From Candidatus Nitrosocosmicus oleophilus (GTDB lineage: Archaea; Thermoproteota; Nitrososphaeria; Nitrososphaerales; Nitrososphaeraceae): DNA of 64,000 bases. The notes under the pieces are model-generated. The model was not told the DNA's origin. It worked only from the letters and a program-made list of their open reading frames with translations, and made no database searches. This document shows, one piece after another, positions 16,774 through 26,010 of this stretch (its first letter is position 1; every line of letters begins with the position of its first letter). The DNA lies in the NCBI RefSeq assembly GCF_000802205.1, contig NZ_CP012850.1, forward strand, positions 1-64,000. The letters run 5' to 3'. A program made the translations under genes and the position numbers.

Positions 16774-16864
16774 AGGTCCTGTATATACCTAACATGGAAG
16801 TTATTTTTAACTTTAGTTCTAGACTTGATTTTAATTAAATTGCTTTTGATTGTCTGAATTAATT

Positions 16865-17664
16865 CTAATTATATTTTGTAATTCGCAGGTCTATCTGAAT
16901 TGCTATTATTCCGATGACGTACAAAAGCATCAATGGTCCTACTACAAACCACATGGTTATTCCGCTCCCATCAGGAGTTATGATTGCACCCAGAATGACC
17001 AAAAAAATAACCACGTATCTCAAATTGTCCTTCCAGAAATTTGAATTAACGATTCGTGTTTTGGTAAGAGCCCACATGGCTACTGGAAGTTGAAAGGCAA
17101 ATCCAAATATTAACAACATATTTACAACAAAAAAGATAAAAGGAGTTATTTCAAAAAAGTTAATACGCTTATAGCCTGTCCATATTGGTACAAGAAATCG
17201 AGAGTATAGGGAATTGCAACATAATAAGAAAATAGACAACCCATTACAAATAATGATATAATCGGTACAACGATTCTCTTAATGATTTTTTTTTCAGAAT
17301 AATGGAGTGCCGGATTTAAGAAAGCGAACAGTTCTCCAACTATAACTGGCAATGATCCCACAATCCCAATTATGATAGCCACGTATACCTGTGCCGTAAA
17401 GGCCTGTCCTGGGGTGGTTTGTATCAAGCTAACGTTATCTGGCAATAAGTCGTTCTTTAATTGGGAAATTACTTGATTAGATAAACTGTTAAAAGTATCA
17501 GGATAGAGGATAAATAAACCATATCCATCAAATTTGACGACGGTGACACCAAGAGTCATGCACACAGAAACCAATATTATCATTATAATACATATTCTGG
17601 TTACTCTTATTCTGAGTTCGTTTAATAATTTTACAAATGGTTTATCCTCAGATATCTTTATCAC
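16865..17664 (-). pseudogene. tatC: tatC, Sec-independent translocase subunit, split by a frameshift
   Basis: Two overlapping frames together make one TatC. The first (17146-17664) carries the N-terminal cytoplasmic segment, first helices and the periplasmic region with LPVIVGELFAFLNPAL; it stops after QYGQAISVLTFLK. The second (from about 17160 down to 16865) continues with ITPFIFFVVNMLLIFGFAFQLPVAMWALTK and the last two helices. The break is at a run of six A at 17153-17158 (six T on the coding strand); one more T would give TFFEITPF and a full-length protein of about 266 residues. Either a sequencing error, a real mutation or slippage. Role: twin-arginine export of folded proteins, fitting the neighbouring molybdoenzyme. 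Divergent from moaA. Confidence 0.85.
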
Positions 17665-17804
17665 CTTTGTCTAATCCACCCAACCTAATAAACTGTTATA
17701 GCAACTTTGATCTTAAATTTTTTTACTGGTGGGTAAGAGGTGTTCTGTAAAGGCCTATATACATCAAATGGGCTTTAAGACTTATCACGCTAGAGGAGAT
17801 GTAA

Positions 17805-18800
17805 TTGAATAATAACCTTGTAGACGGTTTTGGAAGAATAGCAAAGAAACTAAGAATTTCAATAACTGATAGATGTAATATGCAATGTGTTTACTGCATG
17901 CCCTCAAACAATACAATTTGGTTAGAGCAAGACAGTCTTCTGAGTTTTGAACAAATAACTCGCCTTGCCAAGATATTTGTATATTTAGGAATTGAAAAGA
18001 TAAAAATTACAGGAGGAGAACCTACAGTTCGTGGTAACGTAGAGAATCTAATCAAATCTTTATCCTCTATTAAAGGATTAAGATCGATCAGTATGACTAC
18101 AAATGGAATACTAGTCAAAGATAAAATAAAGATTCTCAAAGAATCTGGGCTAGAAAGTTTAAACATTAGTTTGGATACATTCAAGCCTGATAGATTTAAA
18201 GCCATGAGTGGAATTGATGGCTTTTATAAAGTAAGGAATGCAATAAATACTGCAATAGATGAAAATTTGCCAGTAAAAATTAATACTGTAATTATTAAGG
18301 GATGGAATGATGATGAAATACCACATTTTGTAAGATTTTCTAGAGACACCGGATGTGTTGTTAAATTTATTGAGTTTATGCCATTGGATGGAACAGGCAT
18401 GTGGTCTGACGAATTGGTAGTAAGTAAGAAAAAAATGATAGAGATAATAAACAATGACTTTGATCAACTATCTCCACTTCATAACGATAAATCTGACCCA
18501 GCTAGATTATACACTTTTGAGGATGGGAAAGGAGTTATAGGATTTATTCCCTCCATCACAGAACCTTTTTGTCAAAACTGTGATAGAGTTCGGATTACTG
18601 CAGATGGTAAACTTTACAGTTGTTTATTTGACAAGTCAAGCAATAATCTAAAGAGTTTACTTGATGGAGGAAAATCAGATATAGATATAATCAAGTGTAT
18701 CAACAAGTCAGTACAGGAAAAACCTGAAGGAATCATTAAGATTATTAAAACACATTCATTAAGACCAACTTTGAATGTTATGCACACTATAGGTGGATAA
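17805..18800 (+). CDS. moaA: GTP 3',8-cyclase, MoaA (molybdenum cofactor step 1)
   Basis: 331 residues. Radical-SAM cluster C24-x3-C28-x2-C31 (DRCNMQCVYC), GGEPTVR, and the C-terminal cluster C256-x2-C259-x13-C273 (EPFCQNCDRVRITADGKLYSC). Converts GTP to 3',8-cyclo-7,8-dihydro-GTP for cPMP synthesis by MoaC. Ends in the family's double glycine (TIGG). Start is TTG 17805, six bases after a good GAGGAG; no upstream ATG fits. Divergent from tatC. Confidence 0.95.
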   Translation: MNNNLVDGFGRIAKKLRISITDRCNMQCVYCMPSNNTIWLEQDSLLSFEQITRLAKIFVYLGIEKIKITGGEPTVRGNVENLIKSLSSIKGLRSISMTTNGILVKDKIKILKESGLESLNISLDTFKPDRFKAMSGIDGFYKVRNAINTAIDENLPVKINTVIIKGWNDDEIPHFVRFSRDTGCVVKFIEFMPLDGTGMWSDELVVSKKKMIEIINNDFDQLSPLHNDKSDPARLYTFEDGKGVIGFIPSITEPFCQNCDRVRITADGKLYSCLFDKSSNNLKSLLDGGKSDIDIIKCINKSVQEKPEGIIKIIKTHSLRPTLNVMHTIGG

Positions 18801-19009
18801 ACACCTAGTTGAAAAACAGAGGTGTAGAAAATAGTTTGCAAAGCATAAAACGGGATTCTAATTAGCAAGAATGTACCAGTTTTTTGATGATAGCGATAAA
18901 TCAGATCTATTCCATTATTTTCTAATTGATTCACATTTTCAAATCACAAACAAACAATACTGATTATGGGCCAAAACAAAAGTGGTCTTTGATATTAAAA
19001 ATGTCAATT

Positions 19010-20755
19010 TTATACTGAAATATTTACTTGATTATAGCCTCCAGCGCCACTTGGGAATGGCTCTTCTAATTCAGAGGTCTGGATCTGACCGGTCTTGTCT
19101 GTTGCTCTCACGATAATTTTATAGTCCCCTTTATCTGCAGCTGTAAATCCACTTGTCCACAAAACCCATGTATATTGTGATAATGGATCTTTGACTATCG
19201 CAGTTTTCCACGTAGTTCCCCCATCTACACTTACCTCAACTTTGGATATTCCTCTATCGCCTGCAAATGCTATTCCAGCAACAGGGATGTTTTTACCATT
19301 CAGGAAGCTGCTATTAGGTACCAAATTAGGAAATCTGTCATCTATGGGTTGATTGCCAGGTATAACTATAGATGAATAAATATTTTTGATACCACTATTT
19401 GTCCACCCTTTTCGTTGCCAAAAACCTTCGTATGTTTTATCTACCAATTCTATTTCTGTGATCCATTTTGGATTCATCATTCCGTAGAATCCAGGCACTA
19501 TAGCTCTTACTGGATATCCATGTTCGTTGGTCAATGGTGAATTATTCATGTCATACGCCAAAATGGTACCATCCATCATACCATTCTCCAATGGAATTCC
19601 TACATCGTATCCATCTGAACATCTAAACACAATATATTTAACGCTAGACTGAACTCCAGCTTTAGAAAGGATATCCCTAAGTCTCACTCCCTTCCATAAG
19701 GCGGTGCTTACAAGATTTCCACCTATTTTGTTGCTAATACATGTCAAGGTTGCAAATTCTTCAACTGAATTCATACCCTTAAAATCTTCATAGTTAATTA
19801 CAACAGGATTATCCACTAGTCCTTTGACAGTGAGATTCCAGTCATTAGCGTTGATACTGGGTACTACCGTGTTTATATCAATTCTATAAAAAATATAAGT
19901 TGGAGTTACTTCAGCGTCTACTAGTGGAGTAAGAATAGGATTTTCAAAACCAGGGGGTTTAGATTTTGATTGCAAAACTTGTTGAATTGACTTGTCAAGG
20001 GCTTGGGGTGTTCGTTGCTGTTGTCCTGACCCAGAAATTAAACGGTTAAATCCAAGATACACTAATGGGATGGCGATAACTGAAATTATCAAAGCACGTA
20101 TCATGTCCCTCTTAGTGTAGTCGACATCGGCAGTTTTGTTACTTTTATTTATAACATCAGTACCACTACCATCATTAGAAGGAATTTCAACCGGATCAAT
20201 TTTCTTATTCTTATTACCAAACAAGAATGCAAAGATCAATCCATAAGCAGCACTTGGTAATAAAAATAATACAAATGAATTGACGGGAATCGATACGGAT
20301 TGTCCAGGAGTGGTGCTAAGTACCAAGAAAACAATTGTGAGTGTAATCAAAATCAAGTAAGAAATGAACGTAGATAGTATGAATTTAAATACATAGTGGG
20401 GCGATTTCATTTTTATAAACAATTTACCCAAAATGATACCGATTATACCCCAAAGTAGGATGTTAACCACTGTTGCACCTATGAATGTAGAATATTTAGC
20501 CAAAGGACCTAGTGTTAGTACTGCTTGCGATTCTATTTCTCCAGATGTAATTGAGATTAATCCCTGGGAAGCAATTTCAGGTATGAATAATCCATTAATG
20601 GTTAATTTCAAGAAAATTGATAAAGATAAACCCACAATTCCTGCAGCAAGACCAAAAAGGAAAAACACAATATAATTATTGCCCCTTATCCTGAGGACCA
20701 CTATATAATCAAAAATATTGAGAGATTTAAGGTTTTTTCCAAATTTATTCAACAT
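19010..20755 (-). CDS. Membrane-anchored molybdopterin oxidoreductase, sulfite-oxidase fold
   Basis: 581 residues in two parts. Residues 1-240 hold about five hydrophobic segments (near 28-52, 90-112, 125-150, 160-180 and 220-240). The rest is a sulfite-oxidase-type domain: NDWNLTVKGLVDNP, molybdenum-ligand Cys in ATLTCISNKIGG, GVRLRDIL, PVRAIVPGFYGMMNPKWITEIEL, and a C-terminal Mo-co dimerisation domain (VEVSVDGGTTWKTA). The last helix is preceded by TKRDMIRA, a Lys-Arg variant of a twin-arginine motif, so the catalytic domain may be exported folded by Tat. Electron acceptor unknown. It is the only Mo enzyme in the cluster and its likely client. Confidence 0.85.
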   Translation of the reverse strand: MLNKFGKNLKSLNIFDYIVVLRIRGNNYIVFFLFGLAAGIVGLSLSIFLKLTINGLFIPEIASQGLISITSGEIESQAVLTLGPLAKYSTFIGATVVNILLWGIIGIILGKLFIKMKSPHYVFKFILSTFISYLILITLTIVFLVLSTTPGQSVSIPVNSFVLFLLPSAAYGLIFAFLFGNKNKKIDPVEIPSNDGSGTDVINKSNKTADVDYTKRDMIRALIISVIAIPLVYLGFNRLISGSGQQQRTPQALDKSIQQVLQSKSKPPGFENPILTPLVDAEVTPTYIFYRIDINTVVPSINANDWNLTVKGLVDNPVVINYEDFKGMNSVEEFATLTCISNKIGGNLVSTALWKGVRLRDILSKAGVQSSVKYIVFRCSDGYDVGIPLENGMMDGTILAYDMNNSPLTNEHGYPVRAIVPGFYGMMNPKWITEIELVDKTYEGFWQRKGWTNSGIKNIYSSIVIPGNQPIDDRFPNLVPNSSFLNGKNIPVAGIAFAGDRGISKVEVSVDGGTTWKTAIVKDPLSQYTWVLWTSGFTAADKGDYKIIVRATDKTGQIQTSELEEPFPSGAGGYNQVNISV

Positions 20756-20875
20756 TCATTTGTATCGGCCTAACAGATAATTTGACTCACAGTTACTTTA
20801 TGACTATAAAGCCTAGACACTTGAGTTATGGCGCAATCTTAATCTTATATAGATAATTTATTCTAACTGTAAATA

Positions 20876-21793
20876 ATGGGTGGTATGATTGATGTCGGTG
20901 ACAAACCAGAATCCCTTAGAACCGCTGTTGCTCAAGCACTCTTATCTTTTGATAACAAAATTATGAGCATAATAAAGGATGGAAATTCTCCAAAGGGGAA
21001 TATTTTTGAAATAGCAAAAGTGTCAGGTACTCTGGGAGCTAAAAAAACTTCAGATCTTATTCCTTACTGTCATCCTATTCCGATTGATGATGTAAAGGTG
21101 GCTGTTACTATTGAACCTAGCCATGTTAGAATACTTGTCAAAGTAAAAAGTATTTGGAAAACAGGGGTCGAGATGGAGGCGTTAACGGGAGCAACTATCG
21201 CAGCATTATCCGTATATGATATACTAAAGCCTTTGGACATATCTTTATCAATTGATAACATTAAATTATTAGAAAAGCATGGAGGGATTGGAGATTTTAA
21301 GGAAAACTATGATAAGAAGCTTGAAGCAGCAGTCATTACGATCAGTGATTCTAGAAAGAAAGATCAAGATGAATCTGGAAAATTAATAATTAATACCCTT
21401 ACCTCAAACGGATTTGATATTATTGACTATAAGATAATTCCTGATGAAATTAAATTAATAGAGCAAGAATTGATATATTATTCTGACAAACTCAAAGTAA
21501 ATATTATTATTACTACTGGAGGAACAGGAGTAGGACCACGTGACGTCACCCCAGAGGCTACAAAAAAAATCATAGAAAAGGAAGTATTAGGTATAACAGA
21601 AAATCTTCGAGACTATGGACAAAGCAGGACCCCCTTATCCATGCTCTCACGTGGGGTTTCAGGAATAAGAGGAAATACACTAATTGTGAACATGCCCGGT
21701 AGCACCACTGCAGTATCTCAATCCATAAGTGCGCTATTTCCAGGGGTAATGCATATTTTTAGAATGATTGCAGGGCATGGTCATCACAAATAG
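20876..21793 (+). CDS. moaC/mogA: MoaC-MogA/MoaB fusion protein (molybdenum cofactor)
   Basis: 305 residues. Residues 1-145 are MoaC: GGMIDVGDKPESLRTAVAQ, LIPYCHPIPIDDV, GVEMEALTGATIAALSVYDM-like segment, GGIGDF. Residues 150-305 are MogA/MoaB: AVITISDSRKKDQDESG, ITTGGTGVGPRDVTPEA, MLSRGVSGIRGNTLIVNMPGS. The first domain makes cyclic pyranopterin phosphate from the MoaA product; the second adenylylates molybdopterin. Both active-site motif sets look complete. Fusion of non-consecutive steps (MoaD/MoaE act between them) is notable. ATG at 20876 as used is in an AT-rich leader; the domain starts at once, so no N-terminal extension. Confidence 0.92.
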   Translation: MGGMIDVGDKPESLRTAVAQALLSFDNKIMSIIKDGNSPKGNIFEIAKVSGTLGAKKTSDLIPYCHPIPIDDVKVAVTIEPSHVRILVKVKSIWKTGVEMEALTGATIAALSVYDILKPLDISLSIDNIKLLEKHGGIGDFKENYDKKLEAAVITISDSRKKDQDESGKLIINTLTSNGFDIIDYKIIPDEIKLIEQELIYYSDKLKVNIIITTGGTGVGPRDVTPEATKKIIEKEVLGITENLRDYGQSRTPLSMLSRGVSGIRGNTLIVNMPGSTTAVSQSISALFPGVMHIFRMIAGHGHHK

Positions 21794-21823
21794 TAAGGTT
21801 AAACATACACATACACAGATGCT

Positions 21824-23116
21824 TTATCCCATAAACTGGATGTCGTTAACGTATGAGTAACCTGGCAAAATATTTACTTGTACCACGTCTCCCTTGAATA
21901 GATTTGTCACATTTTCAGGAACAGTCACATAGCCATTAGTATTGACTATCAGTGAAATACTTTGGGTTTCACCAACTACTGGTTTTGCATAGAACTTTTC
22001 TTTTATTTTTGTAAGGCGGACGTATACTATTTTTCTAAAATCACGAAATTTCTTACGGCAAGTCCAATCTTCAACCATTGTAGCAGAAATGCTAAAAACA
22101 TTAATAGTAGGTTGTCCCGAAAATAGGGATATTAAGGGCCTTGCAAATACAAAAAAGGCATTCAAACTTCCTTGAATTGGTCCGGGCATAACTATTATGG
22201 GTTTTTTGTTTACGAAGCCAAGTCCTGTTACCCTACCCCGATCTAGTTTTATTTTATGAGCTATAATTCCAGAAGATGTCATCGAATCAATAGTTGATTT
22301 CACAATATCCTGCTTACCAGCTGATGTTCCACCTATCGTTATGATTAAATCAGAGTTTTTTATTGCATGATTAATTTTCCTTTGGAGGATGCCTACGTCG
22401 TCTGGTGTAACTCCCATATCTATCGATATCCCACCTAATACGTTTACTAAGGAAGAAATAATTGGACCATTAGTGTTAACTACTTTATTTTCTTTATTTT
22501 TTCGATAGTCTTGAATATCATCTGTAAGTTCGTTACCTGTAGGTATAACAGCAACTAGAGGTTTTCTAAAAACTGAAATTTTACTAATCCGCAGAGAAGC
22601 CAAAAGGCCCATGTGTTGAACTCGTATCACCTGTTCTTTATATAACACTTTTTTTCCTTTCTTAATATCCGATCCAATTGAATATACAAAATTTGTTTTT
22701 TCTATGGGTTCAACTATCTCCACTAGAGCATTATGGATTAATTTTGTATTTTCTACAGGTATAACTGCATCGGATTTTAAAGGCATATATCCACCAGTTT
22801 GAATTCTATATGCTTCTCCTTTTTTTAGGATATGGCGGGGCGTAATCCCTAAGGTAGATTCAGAACGTGAAATCTTTAAAACAATTGGATTTTTCTTAGA
22901 TGCATTAGTCACATCCTTAGATCGGATTGCATATCCATCCATGTGAGAAGAATCATAGGCTGGTATATTTTCTTGAGCAATAACGTCATCTTTTAAGATC
23001 CTTCCAAGAGAGTTAAAAACAGGAACAAGTTCTGTATTCTTAGGAACCGTTATGTTTTCTAAGAGAATTTTGAATGCCTTATCTACTGTAAAATAGAGAT
23101 CAGAATGTTTTTTCAT
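21824..23116 (-). CDS. moeA: Molybdopterin molybdenumtransferase MoeA
   Basis: 430 residues, full length. Motifs: NIPAYDSSHMDGYAIRSKDV, GEAYRIQTGGYMPLKSDAVIPVENT, VAVIPTGNELTDD, TNGPIISSLVNVLGG, TIGGTSAGKQDIVKS, VMPGPIQGSLNAFFVF, and the C-terminal domain IV. Inserts molybdate into adenylylated molybdopterin. Convergent with moaC/mogA (30-base gap), same strand as moaE and moaD. Confidence 0.93.
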   Translation of the reverse strand: MKKHSDLYFTVDKAFKILLENITVPKNTELVPVFNSLGRILKDDVIAQENIPAYDSSHMDGYAIRSKDVTNASKKNPIVLKISRSESTLGITPRHILKKGEAYRIQTGGYMPLKSDAVIPVENTKLIHNALVEIVEPIEKTNFVYSIGSDIKKGKKVLYKEQVIRVQHMGLLASLRISKISVFRKPLVAVIPTGNELTDDIQDYRKNKENKVVNTNGPIISSLVNVLGGISIDMGVTPDDVGILQRKINHAIKNSDLIITIGGTSAGKQDIVKSTIDSMTSSGIIAHKIKLDRGRVTGLGFVNKKPIIVMPGPIQGSLNAFFVFARPLISLFSGQPTINVFSISATMVEDWTCRKKFRDFRKIVYVRLTKIKEKFYAKPVVGETQSISLIVNTNGYVTVPENVTNLFKGDVVQVNILPGYSYVNDIQFMG

Positions 23117-23232
23117 ATATTAATTCATCCTTTTGATATTGAAAGCGACATTAAGTTTGTTGAATATCACGTATGACATATAATTCAAATTTTTACTTTC
23201 AGAATTTGATCCAAATATCTGTATTTGTATTC

Positions 23233-23778
23233 TCAATTTGTCTTGATTGATTTCCCATCCACCCATTTTTCATCGCCTTTTGATAGAATTTCCTTTTTCC
23301 AAATTGGTACCTCTTGTTTAATCCTTGCAAGAATGAATCTACAGGCAGTAAAGGCATCTTTACTATGAGGAGTTGAAAGTGCTATGACTACACTGTTGTT
23401 GCCTAAAGCTAATTTACCTATCCTATGAACTATTTTAATTTTTTTAATACCATACTTTTCCATAGCCTTTTCTTCAATATTTTTTATCTTATTTTCAGCC
23501 ATTTTTACGTAGGATTCATAATACATTCCTTTTACTTTTCCATTCATTCCAAAGTTTCTTACAGAACCTAAAAAAATTACAGTTGCCCCAGAATGTCCTT
23601 CGGCGTCCACCATCGAACTTATGACGTCATTGACATCAATATCTGAATTCGTTATTCTCTGAGAAGATAATGTTGATGATAGCTCGAGTGAATCGTTGTT
23701 CTTCATAATATTATGGGAATCATTACTTGAATTGAGTTCTGATTTATTGGTCTTTTTTTGCAAATCTCTACTTTTCAA
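23233..23778 (-). CDS. moaE: Molybdopterin synthase catalytic subunit MoaE
   Basis: 181 residues. Core: GHSGATVIFLGSVRNFGMNGKVKGMYYESYVKMAENKI, VHRIGKLALGNNSVVIALSTPHSKDAFTACRFIL, and the catalytic Lys region IKQEVPIWKKEIL. Transfers sulfur from the MoaD thiocarboxylate to cPMP. A polar, Ser/Asn-rich N-terminal extension of about 45 residues is unusual. Starts 7 bases after the moaD stop: a two-gene unit. Confidence 0.92.
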   Translation of the reverse strand: MKSRDLQKKTNKSELNSSNDSHNIMKNNDSLELSSTLSSQRITNSDIDVNDVISSMVDAEGHSGATVIFLGSVRNFGMNGKVKGMYYESYVKMAENKIKNIEEKAMEKYGIKKIKIVHRIGKLALGNNSVVIALSTPHSKDAFTACRFILARIKQEVPIWKKEILSKGDEKWVDGKSIKTN

Positions 23779-23785
23779 ATCAAAA

Positions 23786-24055
23786 CTATCCTCCAGAAAT
23801 CGGTGGTAGAAGGGCTACTTCGTCAGCATTTTTTAGAATTAAGTTTGAGTTCGAATTGACAATGCGGTAATTGACAGAAATTTTTATGTTCTTTATGTTT
23901 TTTATGTTTGGATACCGGGTTAGTATAATTAATATTAGTTCCTTTATTGAAGTATTTGTGGACAACTCCATTATTTCCTCCTTTTTTCTAGTTATTTCAT
24001 GTATGAAGGCAAAATAAAGGACGGTGACACGAATCTTTGGCATCAGAGTTGGCAT
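23786..24055 (-). CDS. moaD: Molybdopterin synthase sulfur carrier MoaD
   Basis: 89 residues, beta-grasp (ubiquitin-like) pattern: VTVLYFAFIHEITRKKEEIMEL, LRYPNIK-type segment, ADEVALLPPISGG. The required C-terminal Gly-Gly is present, for adenylylation and thiocarboxylation. Immediately upstream of moaE. An activating enzyme (MoeB-type) is not in this window. Confidence 0.92.
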   Translation of the reverse strand: MPTLMPKIRVTVLYFAFIHEITRKKEEIMELSTNTSIKELILIILTRYPNIKNIKNIKISVNYRIVNSNSNLILKNADEVALLPPISGG

Positions 24056-24335
24056 AGATACATCTACTATTTAAAACGATAAAAACCATATATGTATTGT
24101 CTGTGATTTGGTCTAGTAGACTGGATCCATTCCAAATTGGTCGGATTGCTAAAACAGTACGTTAGTCAGAAACATTGTTTTAAATAGCACATTATGAAAC
24201 AATGAAAAGATAATCACACTGCAAATTGATAATAACTCTTTATCCTGTTTGAGGGTTAAGATATTTTATGTCACAAAATGCGTAGGAGTAACTATATGAG
24301 AATTCGATCAAGATAAAAAGGCGACGTAATAAAAT

Positions 24336-24752
24336 TTAAACTAAAAGCTTATCGATTTCCTTGTCGATTTCTCTTAAGATAAAATCCAGGTCTTTTTTTA
24401 GATTATTTAGCGCTTCTATAGAAAGACTATTTATTTCTACGTCTTTGTAAAAAAACCTCTGCGACCCAATCATAGAATGAGATAAATCTATTCGGAAAAG
24501 GGGTTTTGTTTCTTTTGTCTCATTTATTAATTTCACGTCATTTTCATTACTTTTCTTTTTCTTATTTTGAGAATCGACTTTAGATTCGGTATTAGGGTCA
24601 TGTGAATGAGAATGAATTTCGATCACTGAAGAATAAATAGAAATTTTGTTAAAATCAATATCAAGGATTTGCTTTATTTCGTTAAGGATTTTTTGTCTTT
24701 GACTATAGTTCTTGTTAATTTTCTTATTTATTCTATTTCGTAAATCTTTCAA
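24336..24752 (-). CDS. Coiled-coil protein of unknown function with His-rich patch
   Basis: 138 residues from TTG 24752. Basic helical N-terminus (RNRINKKINKNYSQRQKILNEIKQIL), a central IEIHSHSHDPNTES patch with three His, and a long acidic/basic C-terminal helix (EALNNLKKDLDFILREIDKEIDKLL). It lies between moaD and the ABC transporter on the same strand, but with gaps of 147-280 bases, so operon membership is uncertain. Not recognised. Confidence 0.5.
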   Translation of the reverse strand: MKDLRNRINKKINKNYSQRQKILNEIKQILDIDFNKISIYSSVIEIHSHSHDPNTESKVDSQNKKKKSNENDVKLINETKETKPLFRIDLSHSMIGSQRFFYKDVEINSLSIEALNNLKKDLDFILREIDKEIDKLLV

Positions 24753-24899
24753 CTACAAGAAAATGGATGCACCATTTTTTTATAAATCTTTAAAGGTTCT
24801 CTTGCTTGCGAACAAGATCCATCAAAAGTTTCATAGTCAAATGGCCAATCATGGGGTAATTCACCAGCGATAGACTCTCCAAATAGCAAACGACTTCAT

Positions 24900-26009
24900 T
24901 CATGAAATCTTATATCCCTTTTTTTCTTCACGTACAATGTGAGGAGCAGTAGCCTTGAATATGGCATACACATACTCTCCCTCGATGATCTTTAAATGAT
25001 CCTTAGATTCCTGGGTAATCCTCGATACTAAACTAATGTTATTAATAACTAAATGAATATTTAGAATACCCGTTTTTATGTTCGAAGCATAAATGGCAGC
25101 TACCTTTGTCTTAATTATGTTTCTTGCGCTGGTACGGACATAATCTACAGCCAAGATAATATCTTCAGGCTTTATCAATACTCCTACTATGGAATCAATT
25201 GGATAATCTCCCAGGATTTCAAATTCATGTTCTCCCACTTTGAAAGTAGTAATCCCATTTGTTGAGTCAGTAACACAGCCCTCCAAATAATTATGATCCT
25301 TTTGAAAAAACTCTGATAGTGATGAGGTTGACATGGGTTGATTATTTGGAAAAGTTAACATTGTTTTTAGTGTGTCAGTCTTTTTGATAACGCCTTTTTC
25401 TAATACCGAGACAGAATCGGCGAGTGCGTATACATCATCTTCAAAGTGCGTTACGTATATTCCCAATACTCCCTCTTCCTTAAGTATTCGTCTAAGATCC
25501 TTTCTCAACTGAACTCTAGTTTTAGTATCAAGATGAACAAGCGGTTCATCCATGAGCATTATTTTTGGTTTAGTTACAAGCATTCGCGCTAAGGAAATTT
25601 TTTGCATCTCCCCGCCACTTAATGCATATATATCTCGGTCAAGAAGATTAGAAACTCCAAAGGACTCTACTAGTCTATTAATTTGTGATCTTTTGTTGTC
25701 TCTGATAGATTTTCTAATACCAAATACAATATTCTCATAGACGTTCAAATGTGGAAAGAGACTTGGATTTTGGAAAGAATATCCTATCCTTCTTGATTCA
25801 ATAGGTGTATTGGTTATATCGACATCATTGATGTGGATAGACCCTTTGTCAGGTTTGGTCAATCCCACTATTAGATTTAAAAGAGTAGATTTGCCGCTTC
25901 CAGTGGGCCCTATTAACACCATAATTGTATTATCCTGTAATTTCAGATCAATTGGTCCTAATGTAAATCCTGGAAACGACTTTACCAAGTTAATTATTTC
26001 TAGAGTCAA
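24900..26009 (-). CDS. modC: Molybdate/tungstate-type ABC transporter ATPase
   Basis: 369 residues from TTG 26009, two bases after the permease stop and seven after GGTGGAG; an ATG at 26069 is possible but would overlap the permease by 59 bases and add residues before the ABC fold. Walker A GPTGSGKST, Q-loop SFQNPSLFPHLNV, signature LSGGEMQKISLAR, Walker B IMLMDEP, H-loop YVTHFEDD. Residues after about 240 form a TOBE-like domain (IKPEDIILAV, VRTSARNIIKTKVAAIY), where the oxyanion binds for feedback. Substrate assigned from the TOBE domain and the molybdenum cluster; sulfate or another oxyanion cannot be excluded. Confidence 0.85.
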   Translation of the reverse strand: MTLEIINLVKSFPGFTLGPIDLKLQDNTIMVLIGPTGSGKSTLLNLIVGLTKPDKGSIHINDVDITNTPIESRRIGYSFQNPSLFPHLNVYENIVFGIRKSIRDNKRSQINRLVESFGVSNLLDRDIYALSGGEMQKISLARMLVTKPKIMLMDEPLVHLDTKTRVQLRKDLRRILKEEGVLGIYVTHFEDDVYALADSVSVLEKGVIKKTDTLKTMLTFPNNQPMSTSSLSEFFQKDHNYLEGCVTDSTNGITTFKVGEHEFEILGDYPIDSIVGVLIKPEDIILAVDYVRTSARNIIKTKVAAIYASNIKTGILNIHLVINNISLVSRITQESKDHLKIIEGEYVYAIFKATAPHIVREEKKGYKIS

Positions 26010-26010
26010 A

